Positions 14,737 through 23,940 of a stretch of 64,000 nt of DNA are shown one piece after another. Made by a program: the position numbers and the translations under genes. The stretch's first letter is position 1. Each line of letters begins with the position of its first letter. This stretch comes from Acinetobacter beijerinckii CIP 110307 (lineage in GTDB: Bacteria > Pseudomonadota > Gammaproteobacteria > Pseudomonadales > Moraxellaceae). The stretch covers positions 1-64,000 of the forward strand of contig NZ_KB849767.1 of the NCBI RefSeq assembly GCF_000369005.1, in the 5' to 3' direction. A model generated the notes under the pieces. The model was given only the letters and a program-made list of their open reading frames with translations. It did no database searches and was not told the DNA's origin.

Positions 14737-16856
14737 AAAAGAATAATCCATCCAAATTTATTGACTTCACAAGGGGGAGTGAGATTTGGATACACCAGTT
14801 AAAAATGTTCTTAACTGGAATATCAAATGTTTTGATTTTGGGTGTGTTTTTAACAATCTCTATCATGGGATTGTTTTTATATTTGAAGCTAGACAATCGA
14901 CATTTCTATGCTCTAAAAACAGAAATGGAAATTGTATATAAACAGTCTTTAAATGTTCCTAACCAGGAGATTGAGCTTGTATTAAATAATGAACCAACAA
15001 AGCTAACAATTGAGCAGGCTGAACAGGTAGTTCAACCGTATGTGAATAAGTTTTGGTGGGCTGTGAAAAGGTCACTTTTGATAGGGTTGATTTTCAGCTT
15101 TGCTATTGTAGGTGGGTTAATTTGGTACTGGTATTCTTATGGTCGTAAAATCATGGAAGATGAGCAATTAAGGGGGGCTAAATTAGTTGAAAAAGAAAAG
15201 TTGATAGAACTTATTCAGACAAACAAAGATGCTAGTCCTTATAAGATTGCTGGTGTTCCTATGCGTAAGGGTACTGAGGGTACAAACGTTTGTTTTGTTG
15301 GGGCACCATTCTCAGGTAAGTCACAGGCAATACGTGCATTATTGGCTCAAATTAGAGGACGTGGAAAAAAAGTAATTTGTTACGATCCTAGTGGAGAATT
15401 TACTCAAGAATTTTATCGAGAAGGTAAAGATATTATTCTGAATCCTTTTGATGAAAGAAGTCCACAATGGAATGTTTGGAATGAAGTAGAAGAGGATCAT
15501 CACATAGATTCAATTGGTGATGCATTAATTCCTATTACACCGAATGGCGATCAGTTTTTCCCACCAGCTGCACGTAGATTAATTGCTGATGTTATAAGAG
15601 TGCTTGGGCAAAATGAAAACACCAAAACAAATAAGAATCTATATGAGTCAATTTCACTTGCAACATTGCAAGAACTACATGAAATGTTAGCTGGTACTTC
15701 TGGTGCAACCTATGTTGATCCAAAGACAGAAAAAACTGGTGTTAACATCAAAATGCAAATCCTAAACTATCTAACACCATTTAGATATTTAAAGGATGAG
15801 GGTGAAAAATTCTCTATTCGTAATTGGATTCATGAAGAAGATGATAGTTGGATTTTTATCACAACAAAAGAAGAGCAAAAGGAAGCAATTAAGCCAATTA
15901 TTTCTCTTTGGATAAGTACGGCAATAAAAGCTACTATGTCGCTACCAGCGATCCATAGAGAGCGTATGTGGCTATGTATTGATGAAATGCCAACATTGCA
16001 GAAAATGGATGATTTGGTCTTATCTCTTACGAATACACGAAAGTATGGTTTATGTCATATTATTGGGCTACAAGATTTTAGCCAATGTGACAATACCTAT
16101 GGTAAAGACGTTACCAGTACAATTATTTCTACACTCCAAACCAAGTTGATTTTACGTGTTACTGATAGCGTATCGGCTGAGCGATTATCAAAGATTATTG
16201 GGCAAATGGAAGTTGATGAAAAGAATATGTCTCGTAGTATGGGTGTTCAAGACAACCGTGATGGTGACAGTTTCTATAGTCAACGAAAAGAAAGAAATAT
16301 TGTCATGCCATCTGAGATCATGGATTTACCTAATTTGGTTGGTTATTTGAAAATTGTAGGAAACTATCCTGTAGCAAAAGTAACAACAACCTATGTTCCA
16401 TTTGCTGATAATGCAATTCCTTTCATTCCTAGAAAAAAATCAATCAATATTGAGCTTATAGATGAGTTAACAACAAGGAATCCTAAAGTTGTTATTGATT
16501 CTCTAACACATAAAACTCCATTGGAAGAAAGTATAGAAGATTCTGAAAGTCCTATAGTTAATAGTGATGCAACTTCTAGTGTAAAAGTAGAGGATGGTGT
16601 TTCTAATCCTGGTGGAGACATTGAGCAATCTAACTCAAAGAATATTGAATTAATTGACGGAAAAACTGATCCTGTAGCGGTGAATGAAGAGGTGGTTGAA
16701 GAAATTAAATCTGATGATATTGATATGAAATCTGAAACTAAAAAAACAGTTTCATTATCGGATGAATTAAAAAATGAATCCAAAGCGAATGATGATAAGA
16801 AAACTTATCAAACAAGTTTTTTTGACAATATGGATGATTTAACTGGGAGTAAATAA
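14733..16856 (+). CDS. traD: Type IV coupling protein TraD
   Basis: 707 aa. Two N-terminal membrane segments (about 29-51 and 113-134) flank a small periplasmic loop. The Walker A GAPFSGKS is at about 190-197 and Walker B WLCIDEMPTL at about 410. The acidic, Ser/Asp-rich C-terminal tail (about 570-707) resembles the extended tail of F TraD, which contacts TraM. It recruits the relaxosome and powers DNA export through the secretion channel. It overlaps the accessory gene by 4 nt and ends 2 nt before traI, an operon arrangement unlike F, where traD and traI are distal. Confidence 0.93.
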   Translation: MKKNNPSKFIDFTRGSEIWIHQLKMFLTGISNVLILGVFLTISIMGLFLYLKLDNRHFYALKTEMEIVYKQSLNVPNQEIELVLNNEPTKLTIEQAEQVVQPYVNKFWWAVKRSLLIGLIFSFAIVGGLIWYWYSYGRKIMEDEQLRGAKLVEKEKLIELIQTNKDASPYKIAGVPMRKGTEGTNVCFVGAPFSGKSQAIRALLAQIRGRGKKVICYDPSGEFTQEFYREGKDIILNPFDERSPQWNVWNEVEEDHHIDSIGDALIPITPNGDQFFPPAARRLIADVIRVLGQNENTKTNKNLYESISLATLQELHEMLAGTSGATYVDPKTEKTGVNIKMQILNYLTPFRYLKDEGEKFSIRNWIHEEDDSWIFITTKEEQKEAIKPIISLWISTAIKATMSLPAIHRERMWLCIDEMPTLQKMDDLVLSLTNTRKYGLCHIIGLQDFSQCDNTYGKDVTSTIISTLQTKLILRVTDSVSAERLSKIIGQMEVDEKNMSRSMGVQDNRDGDSFYSQRKERNIVMPSEIMDLPNLVGYLKIVGNYPVAKVTTTYVPFADNAIPFIPRKKSINIELIDELTTRNPKVVIDSLTHKTPLEESIEDSESPIVNSDATSSVKVEDGVSNPGGDIEQSNSKNIELIDGKTDPVAVNEEVVEEIKSDDIDMKSETKKTVSLSDELKNESKANDDKKTYQTSFFDNMDDLTGSK

Positions 16857-16858
16857 TT

Positions 16859-19800
16859 ATGATGAGTATGACTACTTTGAAGTCAGCGTCACAGGCTTCA
16901 ACTTATTATTCAAAAGATAACTATTACACTAAAGAGAACACAGCTGAGAGCTTAGAAAATGCTGGATGGTATGGTAAAGGCGCAGCTGTTTTAGGCTTAG
17001 AAGAGGAGAGTTTTGATCCTGATAAGTTTAAGGCTTTATTGCAAGGTGAAATTGATGATGATAAGAAAATTGGTCGTACTGTATATGATGAAAATGGTGT
17101 TGCGTCAACGCAACATCGCCCAGGTGTGGATTTAACATTCTCTGCCCCTAAATCTGTCTCAATTCTTTCTGAGGTTTTTAAGAATGAAGATGTAAGGCAA
17201 GCTCATGAGGATGCAGTTAAATCCACACTTGATCTAGTTGAAAAAAAGTATGCTCAAACACGAGTTGGTGTTGATGGCTCGATGCAAAAAGAAGATACAG
17301 AAAATCTTATAATCGCTTTATTCTCACACAACAATAGCCGTGAGTTAGACCCTCAGACTCATACTCACGCAGTTATCATGAATGCTACATTGAATAGTAA
17401 GGGCGAGTGGACAGCATTAAGTAATGAACAGATATACCAAAACCAAAAATTAGTAGGTGCAATATATAATTCAGAATTGGCAAGCAACTTAAAAAATTTA
17501 GGTTTGGATTTAGAGTTTAAACCAAATGGAAATTTTGAAATATCAGGAATACCGCAAGATATAATTGATGAGTTTTCAAAGCGAAGAATGGCAATGTTAG
17601 AAAGTGCTGAAGCAAAAGGGATTGATCTTTCTACTGCTTCAGCAAGTATGCGAGAGGTTATCGCACTAGACACAAGAAAAACTAAAAAAAACGTCACACA
17701 AGAAAGTCTTGATAATGACTGGAAAGAACGAGCTGATTCATACGGATTAACAAAAGAATATGTTGAAAGCCTTTTTTCAAAAGATAAAGTCAGAGTCAAA
17801 GATAAAACAGAACCTGAAAATAAAAAACCTGAACTTAGTGCTGAAAAGTCTGATCAAGAGAAACAGCAGCCTAATAGAGCTAAAGAACAAACTGAACACG
17901 GTGCTGAGCAAGGTGATACTGGCAAGAGGCAGCCTGACGCTTCTAAAGAACAAACTGAGCATGGTAATAATCAAGCTGATACAGGCAACAAGGAGCCTGA
18001 CAGTCATAAGGGGAGGTCTACAGCTGATAACAAGGAACCTGGGAATAGTAAGCAACCTGATAGCAGTAAAACTAAAATGGTTGAACAGGATGTAGAGGAT
18101 ACAAGTGAAAAAAAAAGCTGGTTGGATCGCCTATGGAATTTTTTAAAAAAAGATAATCCTGAGAGCAAGGGGAAGAGTAATAATATAGGCGTAAAACAAA
18201 CTGATAAACCCTTAAAAGAATGGGAAGGTTTGTCTGAAAAAGAACAAGCATTAAGAGAAGCAGTGTTTTACTCGATTGGTCATCACACAGAAAGAGAAAT
18301 GATGATTAAGAGGGGTGATATTGAAGCTACTGCATTGACTAAATCTGATGGGCTATTTGGGTATAAGGATGTAGAAGGCGAAGTAAATCGGTTATTAAAA
18401 TCAGATATTCTAGTTGAAACTAAAGCCGGAAGGGTTACAACAAAAAGACTAGCCCATAGCGAAATATGGTCAATTGATCATGTTAGAGAAGAGCGTAAGG
18501 CCGTTGATAAAATATTAGATTCAGATGTGATTAAATCTGAAATAGCAGAAAGAGAGGCATTGCAAAAATTTAAGTATACAGATGGACAAAGGAATGCAAT
18601 TGAAAGCATTTTTACAACCGATAGCCGTTACCATTCAGTAAACGGTTTGGCTGGTACAGGTAAGACTACAATGCTTACTGCATTGAATAAAATTGGCGAA
18701 AAGCAGGGGTTCATTGTTAAAGGAATGGCGGGATCGGGAACAGCTGCAAAGAATCTTGAAATTGAAACAGGGATACCATCATCGACTAACGCTATGTTCC
18801 AGCTTAATGAAAGTAAATTACAAAATGATTTGGCGAAAACTAATGGGGTAGTAAGTAGGAAGAATGAAATTTGGGTGGTTGATGAATCAAGTATTACAGG
18901 CCAGGAAAACTTTGCTGAGATTATGAAATTAGCAAAATCAGCAGATGCAAGAATAGTATTCCTAGGAGACAAACTACAACTTCAAGCAATTGATGCAGGT
19001 AAACCATTTGAGCTTTTACAAAATGAAATGTCATTCTCTTCGATGGAAAACATTAACCGCCAAAAAACACAAGAACTTAAGGATGTTGTAGCGGTAATTA
19101 CGGCTAAGAACTCAAAGGGTGAAATTGCGTTATCTGAGAATGTTAAAGCATTCGATATGCTGGATGAACAAGGGCGAGTGGTACAAGTTGGGCAAGAGGA
19201 CTTGCATCATGAGTTGGTTAATGAATACATGAGCCATGATCAGGCCAAAAGAGAGAATAGTTTAATTATTACACCATTCAATAGTGATAGAAAAATCATA
19301 AATGAAATGGTTAGAGAGAAGCGTGTAGAAAAAGGAGAGTTAACAGGGGAAGAGTTAAAATTTTCCACATACTCTAATAAGAATTTAACTAAAGCACAGC
19401 AAAGTGAAGTTGTAGAATATAAGCCTGGTAATGTTGTTAGATTTAACAAATCATATAATCCAGAAGGTAAGAACTTTAAAAAGGATGAATATTACACTGT
19501 GGTTGATACTTATAAAAATACAAAGGGAAAAAGGGAGCAGGGATTGTTACTTAAAGATAAGGATGGGGTTATTCAAGAGTGGAATAGTAAAAATAAAAAT
19601 TTAATAGAAGTTTACGAAAAAGAAGAAAAAAAATTATTAAAGGGCGACCTAATAAAAATTAATAGAACAAATGGGGATTTTAAAAACGGTGAAAAGTACA
19701 CTTTTAAAGGTATTGAGGGTGATCATGTGTTGTTAGCAAATGAGAAAAACGAAGAGCATAGAATGGCTTTAAATGAGTTTAAGCACTGGGATCATGGATA

Positions 19801-20113
19801 TGCAACAACAATATATTCGAGCCAGGGGTTGACGAAAGAGAGTGTTTTTATGTTAATTAATAGTAACACTTTATCTAGTGCTCAAAATGATGAAAAAGCT
19901 GCAAAAAATTTAGGAAAAATTTTTGGGAATCGAGCTTTTTACGTGGGTGTGACACGTGCATCTAAAGAATTGAAAATTTACACTCATGATAAAAATGTAG
20001 CTCGAATGGCGGTTGGGTATTCACAAGACAAAACAAGTTTTGCACAAGAAACTCAATATGGAAAAGATGAAACTCAATTTGAAAAGAATAAAGGTTTTGA
20101 CATGGAACATTGA
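16859..20113 (+). CDS. traI: MobF relaxase-helicase TraI
   Basis: 1084 aa, between TrwC (966) and F TraI (1756) in size. Catalytic tyrosines Y16/Y17 and Y22/Y23 (STYYSKDNYY), DLTFSAPKSVS, and the metal triad HNNSRELDPQTHTH (about 159-172) define the relaxase. A low-complexity linker at about 310-415 carries imperfect KEQTEHG..DTG repeats. The RecD-like helicase has GLAGTGKTT (about 596-604), WVVDESS and GDKLQLQA, then YATTIYSSQG. It cuts the minus strand at oriT and unwinds it. A GTTGCG/CGCAAC site lies inside the gene (17099-17114). Confidence 0.95.
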   Translation: MMSMTTLKSASQASTYYSKDNYYTKENTAESLENAGWYGKGAAVLGLEEESFDPDKFKALLQGEIDDDKKIGRTVYDENGVASTQHRPGVDLTFSAPKSVSILSEVFKNEDVRQAHEDAVKSTLDLVEKKYAQTRVGVDGSMQKEDTENLIIALFSHNNSRELDPQTHTHAVIMNATLNSKGEWTALSNEQIYQNQKLVGAIYNSELASNLKNLGLDLEFKPNGNFEISGIPQDIIDEFSKRRMAMLESAEAKGIDLSTASASMREVIALDTRKTKKNVTQESLDNDWKERADSYGLTKEYVESLFSKDKVRVKDKTEPENKKPELSAEKSDQEKQQPNRAKEQTEHGAEQGDTGKRQPDASKEQTEHGNNQADTGNKEPDSHKGRSTADNKEPGNSKQPDSSKTKMVEQDVEDTSEKKSWLDRLWNFLKKDNPESKGKSNNIGVKQTDKPLKEWEGLSEKEQALREAVFYSIGHHTEREMMIKRGDIEATALTKSDGLFGYKDVEGEVNRLLKSDILVETKAGRVTTKRLAHSEIWSIDHVREERKAVDKILDSDVIKSEIAEREALQKFKYTDGQRNAIESIFTTDSRYHSVNGLAGTGKTTMLTALNKIGEKQGFIVKGMAGSGTAAKNLEIETGIPSSTNAMFQLNESKLQNDLAKTNGVVSRKNEIWVVDESSITGQENFAEIMKLAKSADARIVFLGDKLQLQAIDAGKPFELLQNEMSFSSMENINRQKTQELKDVVAVITAKNSKGEIALSENVKAFDMLDEQGRVVQVGQEDLHHELVNEYMSHDQAKRENSLIITPFNSDRKIINEMVREKRVEKGELTGEELKFSTYSNKNLTKAQQSEVVEYKPGNVVRFNKSYNPEGKNFKKDEYYTVVDTYKNTKGKREQGLLLKDKDGVIQEWNSKNKNLIEVYEKEEKKLLKGDLIKINRTNGDFKNGEKYTFKGIEGDHVLLANEKNEEHRMALNEFKHWDHGYATTIYSSQGLTKESVFMLINSNTLSSAQNDEKAAKNLGKIFGNRAFYVGVTRASKELKIYTHDKNVARMAVGYSQDKTSFAQETQYGKDETQFEKNKGFDMEH
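17099..17114. promoter_or_regulatory. Dispersed GTTGCG/CGCAAC site inside traI
   Basis: GTTGCGTCAACGCAAC, perfect arms, encoding VASTQ of the relaxase domain. Confidence 0.7.
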
Positions 20114-20166
20114 TGCAATTAGAAACTTAATGAGTACCTAAAAATCTAAAGACTGTACTACAAAAT

Positions 20167-20202
20167 TATAGCTATAATGCTATACAAATAACTATGGTTA
20201 TT
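20167..20202. promoter_or_regulatory. Two inverted repeats at the promoter of the 146-aa regulator
   Basis: TATAGC-TATAAT-GCTATA (20167-20184) encloses a possible -10, and AATAAC-TATG-GTTATT (20187-20202) follows. Both precede ATG 20226, the arrangement of autoregulation. Confidence 0.5.
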
Positions 20203-20225
20203 GATGTTTTTAGGGGGTTTGGAAA

Positions 20226-20666
20226 ATGGGCGAGTTAGTGGTTGAAAAAGGCATAATGAGTAATGTAAGTGCAAAATTATACGATGAGAAAAGGACAGTA
20301 GATACTCTGTACCTGGAGCCTGAGTTAAAGAAATTTGCTACTTCATTAGGTAAGAGAACTAATCTTTCTCTAACTTATGTTGTATCAAGGATTATTGAAT
20401 TTTGTGTGGAAAATAAATCAAAAATATTTTTTGATGAAAGCCAGCTTGAAAGTAAAATTTCAAAGAATGGATTAAAAACCACTGTGCGAGTAAAAAAGAA
20501 TATTTATTCTAGCTTTACAGGTTTTGTAGAGCAGTTGGGATCGCAGTTGGATAGAGAAGTCAGTAGATCAGCATACTTGAATATGATTTTAAGAAAAATG
20601 TATGAAAGACAAGAAGCGGATTATGAATTTAGTGCTAAGTTTTTAGAAGAAGCTTTGATTGTATAA
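20226..20666 (+). CDS. Possible ribbon-helix-helix regulator (TraY-like position)
   Basis: 146 aa. Two similar halves each look like a strand followed by helices: VDTLYLEPELKKFATSLGKRTNLSLTYVVSRIIEF and LKTTVRVKKNIYSSFTGFVEQLGSQLDREVSRSAYLNMIL. This would be a tandem ribbon-helix-helix like F TraY, an oriT and tra-promoter binding protein. That reading is by pattern only. It has its own putative operator and terminator and sits before the pilus operon promoter, so it is a candidate tra regulator. Confidence 0.6.
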   Translation: MGELVVEKGIMSNVSAKLYDEKRTVDTLYLEPELKKFATSLGKRTNLSLTYVVSRIIEFCVENKSKIFFDESQLESKISKNGLKTTVRVKKNIYSSFTGFVEQLGSQLDREVSRSAYLNMILRKMYERQEADYEFSAKFLEEALIV

Positions 20667-20678
20667 AAAAGCATAATT

Positions 20679-20702
20679 AGCCCATTAAGGGCTTTTTTTT
20701 TG
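20679..20702 (+). terminator. Terminator after the 146-aa regulator
   Basis: AGCCC-ATTAA-GGGCT followed by T8. Confidence 0.8.
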
Positions 20703-21356
20703 TTTAAAGATTTATTTTTCTGTTGAAAAAAAGTAAAATGAAAAAAAATAGAGTTGACTGTTCTGTCTATTTTTGAAAATAGACCAAAATAAAAGCGATT
20801 TTTATATTTTGTTAAAAAGTTTTGTTAATAAGAAGTAATAATAAATTTGTAAATACTTATATAAATCAATTACATGTTAAATATGGTTTGAAAGATATTT
20901 TTAAACGTCACTTTGACAGCCAAAAAGAAAACAGTGATAATTATTGAGCAGTTAAAAGGTGCAACAATTCTCTGAGTTTGATTGACTGGTCGATAAAAAT
21001 AAAAAGTGTCTACTAATTCACTTTATTATGTTATTGGGTTGTTAATGAAATGTAAGTGGGTATGGGGTGGAAATCTCTATCTTTGAAGAGATTTAAGAAA
21101 GTACAAGTTTTACGCATAAGAAAAGAAATTTATTGGAGTCTTTATGGACTTAACAACCCAAATGCTTTTGCCGATAAAAATGGTAGTTGAGCGTAAACAA
21201 CACTTTATTTGTTAGCTATATCAACAATTGGCTGTACTCAGCAACTCTAAAATTCAGGTGAGTACTGCCAAAAGATTAATACTCTTCCGGATTATTAATC
21301 TTTGTGTGTTAAGCCCTGGTCACAAAAAAATTGGGGCACTATTAAAACATATTGAG
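20703..21356 (+). promoter_or_regulatory. Long intergenic leader before pilin copy 1
   Basis: Contains the inverted repeat GTCTATTTT-TG-AAAATAGAC (20765-20784), promoter TTGACA-17-GATAAT (20913-20941), a hairpin AAATCTCT/AGAGATTT (21071-21094), a 23-aa ORF with TTGGAGTC at 21144-21215 (doubtful), and from about 21225 a degraded copy of the end of the 102-aa gene otherwise found at 22876-23184. The last item shows it is the scar of a duplication. Confidence 0.65.
20913..20941 (+). promoter_or_regulatory. Transfer operon promoter, copy 1
   Basis: TTGACA (20913-20918), 17-bp spacer, GATAAT (20936-20941). The surrounding CACTTTGACAGCCAAAA...GTGATAATTATT is repeated at 22154-22188. Confidence 0.7.
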
Positions 21357-21367
21357 AGGAGTTCCAC

Positions 21368-21724
21368 ATGGAATTGGCGTTACAGACCCCATCACAAAAG
21401 ATGGATCAATTCATGGTGCGTGTTCGCCCATTGCTTCGCACAGTTTTGTTAGTGCTTGCTGTATTGGCAATGGGAACAATGCTGGCAATGTTTGCAGAAG
21501 CAGCGTCAACAACAGCTAAAGAGTTCGATGCATCTGCTACCAAGGTAGAGGCATGGATCAAAGGTAACTTAGGTAAAACGATTATTTTAGGTGGCTTGAT
21601 CTTCTCATTAGCAGCATTCGCATGGACACGTGATTTTAAATTGTTGTTCTTGCCTTTAATCGCAGCGGTGGTTATCGGTGTTGTGATCGGGATTATTAAC
21701 TCGTCATTTACGGCAGTTATCTAA
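21368..21724 (+). CDS. traA: Conjugative pilin (TraA-like), copy 1
   Basis: 118 aa (F TraA is 121). Residues 1-45 form a long leader with a hydrophobic stretch ending AEA, a signal-peptidase-type site. The mature part of about 73 aa has two hydrophobic segments, about 74-89 and 93-112, as in F pilin. It polymerises into the conjugative pilus. GAGGAG precedes the ATG. The nucleotide sequence is almost identical to 23260-23616, and the protein is the same. Confidence 0.85.
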   Translation: MELALQTPSQKMDQFMVRVRPLLRTVLLVLAVLAMGTMLAMFAEAASTTAKEFDASATKVEAWIKGNLGKTIILGGLIFSLAAFAWTRDFKLLFLPLIAAVVIGVVIGIINSSFTAVI

Positions 21725-21753
21725 TTCTAATTAGCTAAAAAGAAAGGTGATGT

Positions 21754-22041
21754 ATGAACGATGATCTACAACATTATGTACCGACTAAATTAGATGATCC
21801 GGGTAAGTTTTTGATCTTTGATCAAAGCGTAGCAATCCTAGCGTTAATGTTATTCATTGCTGGTTATTGGGTAAATCATCCGTTTATAGGCTTGGTTGTA
21901 GGTATCGGCTTGGCATATTGGTTTAACAAAGTGAAAGCTGGGTATCACATCGGTTTTGTACAGCACCTTTTTTACTGGGTTTCGGGTACTCCTAAATTGG
22001 AAGAACTGCCCGAATCAGGTAATAGATTCTTCTTTGGATGA
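21754..22041 (+). CDS. traL: Pilus assembly protein TraL, copy 1
   Basis: 95 aa (F TraL 91). YVPTKLDDP at the N-terminus, two close hydrophobic segments (about 24-60) and a short C-terminal domain are typical of TraL, the VirB3 counterpart. AAAGAAAGGTG precedes the ATG. Protein identical to the copy at 23646; two silent changes seen. A terminator-like hairpin follows, cutting this copy off from the rest of the operon. Confidence 0.88.
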   Translation: MNDDLQHYVPTKLDDPGKFLIFDQSVAILALMLFIAGYWVNHPFIGLVVGIGLAYWFNKVKAGYHIGFVQHLFYWVSGTPKLEELPESGNRFFFG

Positions 22042-22088
22042 ACTTTTGTCGAAGATTTTTAATTATTTTATTGAGCAATTTTTGGAAT

Positions 22089-22145
22089 ACCGCATAAGAC
22101 AATGTTTTTTATAAAGAAAATATTGTCTTATGCGGTTTATTTTTT
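22089..22145 (+). terminator. Strong hairpin after traL copy 1
   Basis: A 15-bp stem ACCGCATAAGACAAT (22089-22103) with its inverse (22122-22136), loop of 18 nt, then a T-rich run. It likely ends the first pilin-traL unit before the second promoter. Confidence 0.7.
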
Positions 22146-22147
22146 TG

Positions 22148-22185
22148 GACTTCACTTTGACAGCCAAAATAGAAAAAGTGATAAT
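22148..22185 (+). promoter_or_regulatory. Transfer operon promoter, copy 2, with ACTTCA operator
   Basis: TTGACA (22157-22162), 17 bp, GATAAT (22180-22185). GACTTCA-CTT-TGACAG overlaps the -35. Its left arm matches the palindrome GACTTCA-N3-TGAAGTC found at 45565 and 45790. Confidence 0.7.
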
Positions 22186-22220
22186 TATTAGGTGCTTTTA
22201 ACACCATTTGGACTTTGAAT

Positions 22221-22847
22221 ATGAGTGTTTTTAAAGATCTGAACTTACTGACTAAGACCAAGAAAATATTTGGTGGAATTGTGTTGGTAGTGGGTGCTTT
22301 CAGTGTTCAGGCAGTTCATGCCGAGTGCTGGGATGAAGCAGCTGCTATGTATGGTCATGATCCATATTTACTAAAAGCAATTGGCTGGAAAGAAAGTAGA
22401 GGGCATGTCGGGGCGGTTGGCTCATTACTACGTGATGGAAATAGAGCATTAGGGTTAATGCAGATAAACACCATCCATTTGCCAGCTTTAAGCAAGCAAG
22501 GCATAACCAGGGCTGATCTATTTGACCCATGTACATCACAAAAAGTCGGTGCATGGGTTTTGGCTGATTGTTTAAAGAAAAAAGGTGAAGTGTGGACAGC
22601 GGTTGGTTGTTACTACGGTGGCCCAGCATCTAAGGCTTACACAGCAATGAGGAATTATGCGAATGATGTAAGACGATATTACGAGGGGTATAAGCGAAAA
22701 GCTGGACTCCCTACAACATATCAGCCTTTGATTGGTTATAAACAACCAGCAACATTGCCAAGTCCTTTATCGAATAAGAGCCAACAGGTTTCTTATAAGA
22801 ATAAAGAAGAAACGCAAGTAAGCAGTTTCAAGATAATCCAGTTCTAA
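22221..22847 (+). CDS. VirB1-like lytic transglycosylase
   Basis: 208 aa from ATG 22221 (a TTG at 22215 is in frame but less likely). Signal peptide to about residue 34 (VQAVHA), then an SLT domain: CWDEAAAMYGHDPYLLKAIGWKESRG with catalytic Glu in WKES, ALGLMQIN, and CYYGGP. It opens peptidoglycan for pilus assembly, like F orf169/TrbN-type proteins. First gene after the second tra promoter and missing from the first unit. Confidence 0.85.
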   Translation: MSVFKDLNLLTKTKKIFGGIVLVVGAFSVQAVHAECWDEAAAMYGHDPYLLKAIGWKESRGHVGAVGSLLRDGNRALGLMQINTIHLPALSKQGITRADLFDPCTSQKVGAWVLADCLKKKGEVWTAVGCYYGGPASKAYTAMRNYANDVRRYYEGYKRKAGLPTTYQPLIGYKQPATLPSPLSNKSQQVSYKNKEETQVSSFKIIQF

Positions 22848-22875
22848 ACATCCCTAAATGGTGAGGTGATAGCAG

Positions 22876-23184
22876 ATGAAGTTAAAAAAAATATTGATAG
22901 TTGCTGCATGTTGCGTTACCGCAACAGCAGCAATGGCAACTGAACCGAATAAGTCTAAAAAGGAAAAGGCTCAACCAATGAGTGAACCTAATCCAGTTCA
23001 GGCTTATGTGAATGTTATACCTCAAGGGGGCGAAGGACGTGACACGTCCTTTATCCTTTGTGAGCATTCACAAAAAGGTTGTGAGAAGCCAGTTCGGACA
23101 AAAAAGCATTTGGCAGTATCCAACAACTCAACTCAAATTCAGGTGGGTACTGCCAAAAAAAACAATAATCTTCCGGATTATTGA
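22876..23184 (+). CDS. Small periplasmic transfer-operon protein, unknown
   Basis: 102 aa with a signal peptide (MKLKKILIVAACC...AMA, about 21 aa). The remainder is polar with two Cys (LCEHSQKGCEKP) about 75. The coding region for CCVTATA in the signal peptide is itself a GTTGCGTTACCGCAAC site (22910-22925). A degraded copy of its 3' end precedes the first pilin gene. Function unknown; located between the transglycosylase and pilin. Confidence 0.6.
   Translation: MKLKKILIVAACCVTATAAMATEPNKSKKEKAQPMSEPNPVQAYVNVIPQGGEGRDTSFILCEHSQKGCEKPVRTKKHLAVSNNSTQIQVGTAKKNNNLPDY
22910..22925. promoter_or_regulatory. Dispersed site in the 102-aa gene
   Basis: GTTGCGTTACCGCAAC, perfect arms, encoding CVTAT of the signal peptide. 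Confidence 0.7.
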
Positions 23185-23259
23185 TTTTGGTGTGTTAAGC
23201 CTTAGTCACATATAAAAAATTGGGGCATTTCGTCAAAAAACAAGTTAAAGGAGTTCCAC

Positions 23260-23616
23260 ATGGAATTAGCGTTACAGACCCCATCACAAAAGATGGATCA
23301 ATTCATGGTGCGTGTTCGCCCATTGCTTCGCACAGTTTTGTTAGTGCTTGCTGTATTGGCAATGGGAACAATGCTGGCAATGTTTGCAGAAGCAGCGTCA
23401 ACAACAGCTAAAGAGTTCGATGCATCTGCTACCAAGGTAGAGGCATGGATCAAAGGTAACTTAGGTAAAACGATTATTTTAGGTGGCTTGATCTTCTCAT
23501 TAGCAGCATTCGCATGGACACGTGATTTTAAATTGTTGTTCTTGCCTTTAATCGCAGCGGTGGTTATCGGTGTTGTGATCGGGATTATTAACTCGTCATT
23601 TACGGCAGTTATCTAA
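23260..23616 (+). CDS. traA: Conjugative pilin (TraA-like), copy 2
   Basis: Protein identical to 21368-21724, 118 aa with a long leader and mature pilin of about 73 aa. AAAGGAG precedes the ATG. This copy lies in the full operon, followed directly by traL, traE and the rest, so it is probably the main pilin gene, the first copy being an extra dose under its own promoter. Confidence 0.85.
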   Translation: MELALQTPSQKMDQFMVRVRPLLRTVLLVLAVLAMGTMLAMFAEAASTTAKEFDASATKVEAWIKGNLGKTIILGGLIFSLAAFAWTRDFKLLFLPLIAAVVIGVVIGIINSSFTAVI

Positions 23617-23645
23617 TTCTAATTAGCTAAAAAGAAAGGTGATGT

Positions 23646-23933
23646 ATGAACGATGATCTACAACATTATGTACCGACTAAATTAGATGATCCGGGTAAGT
23701 TTTTGATCTTTGATCAAAGCGTAGCAATCCTAGCGTTAATGTTATTCATTGCTGGTTATTGGGTAAATCATCCGTTTATAGGCTTGGTTGTAGGTATTGG
23801 CTTGGCATATTGGTTTAACAAAGTGAAAGCTGGGTATCACATCGGTTTCGTACAGCACCTTTTTTACTGGGTTTCGGGTACTCCTAAATTGGAAGAACTG
23901 CCCGAATCAGGTAATAGATTCTTCTTTGGATGA
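23646..23933 (+). CDS. traL: Pilus assembly protein TraL, copy 2
   Basis: 95 aa, identical in protein to 21754-22041. It ends 7 nt before traE, as in the F operon order traA-L-E-K-B. Inner-membrane VirB3-like component of the channel. Confidence 0.9.
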   Translation: MNDDLQHYVPTKLDDPGKFLIFDQSVAILALMLFIAGYWVNHPFIGLVVGIGLAYWFNKVKAGYHIGFVQHLFYWVSGTPKLEELPESGNRFFFG

Positions 23934-23940
23934 ATATTAG

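Larger units (their letters stand above)
21357..22042 (+). repeat. Duplicated pilin-traL segment, unit 1
   Basis: Direct repeat of 23249-23934, offset 1892. By eye only about three substitutions in 686 bp, all silent in the proteins. Confidence 0.9.
23249..23934 (+). repeat. Duplicated pilin-traL segment, unit 2
   Basis: Direct repeat of 21357-22042. Similarity ends at the traL stop, where unit 2 continues into traE. Confidence 0.9.

Noticed and set aside
22345..22629. Minus-strand ORFs inside transfer genes
   Set aside because: Shadows of strongly conserved transfer genes; no signals of their own.
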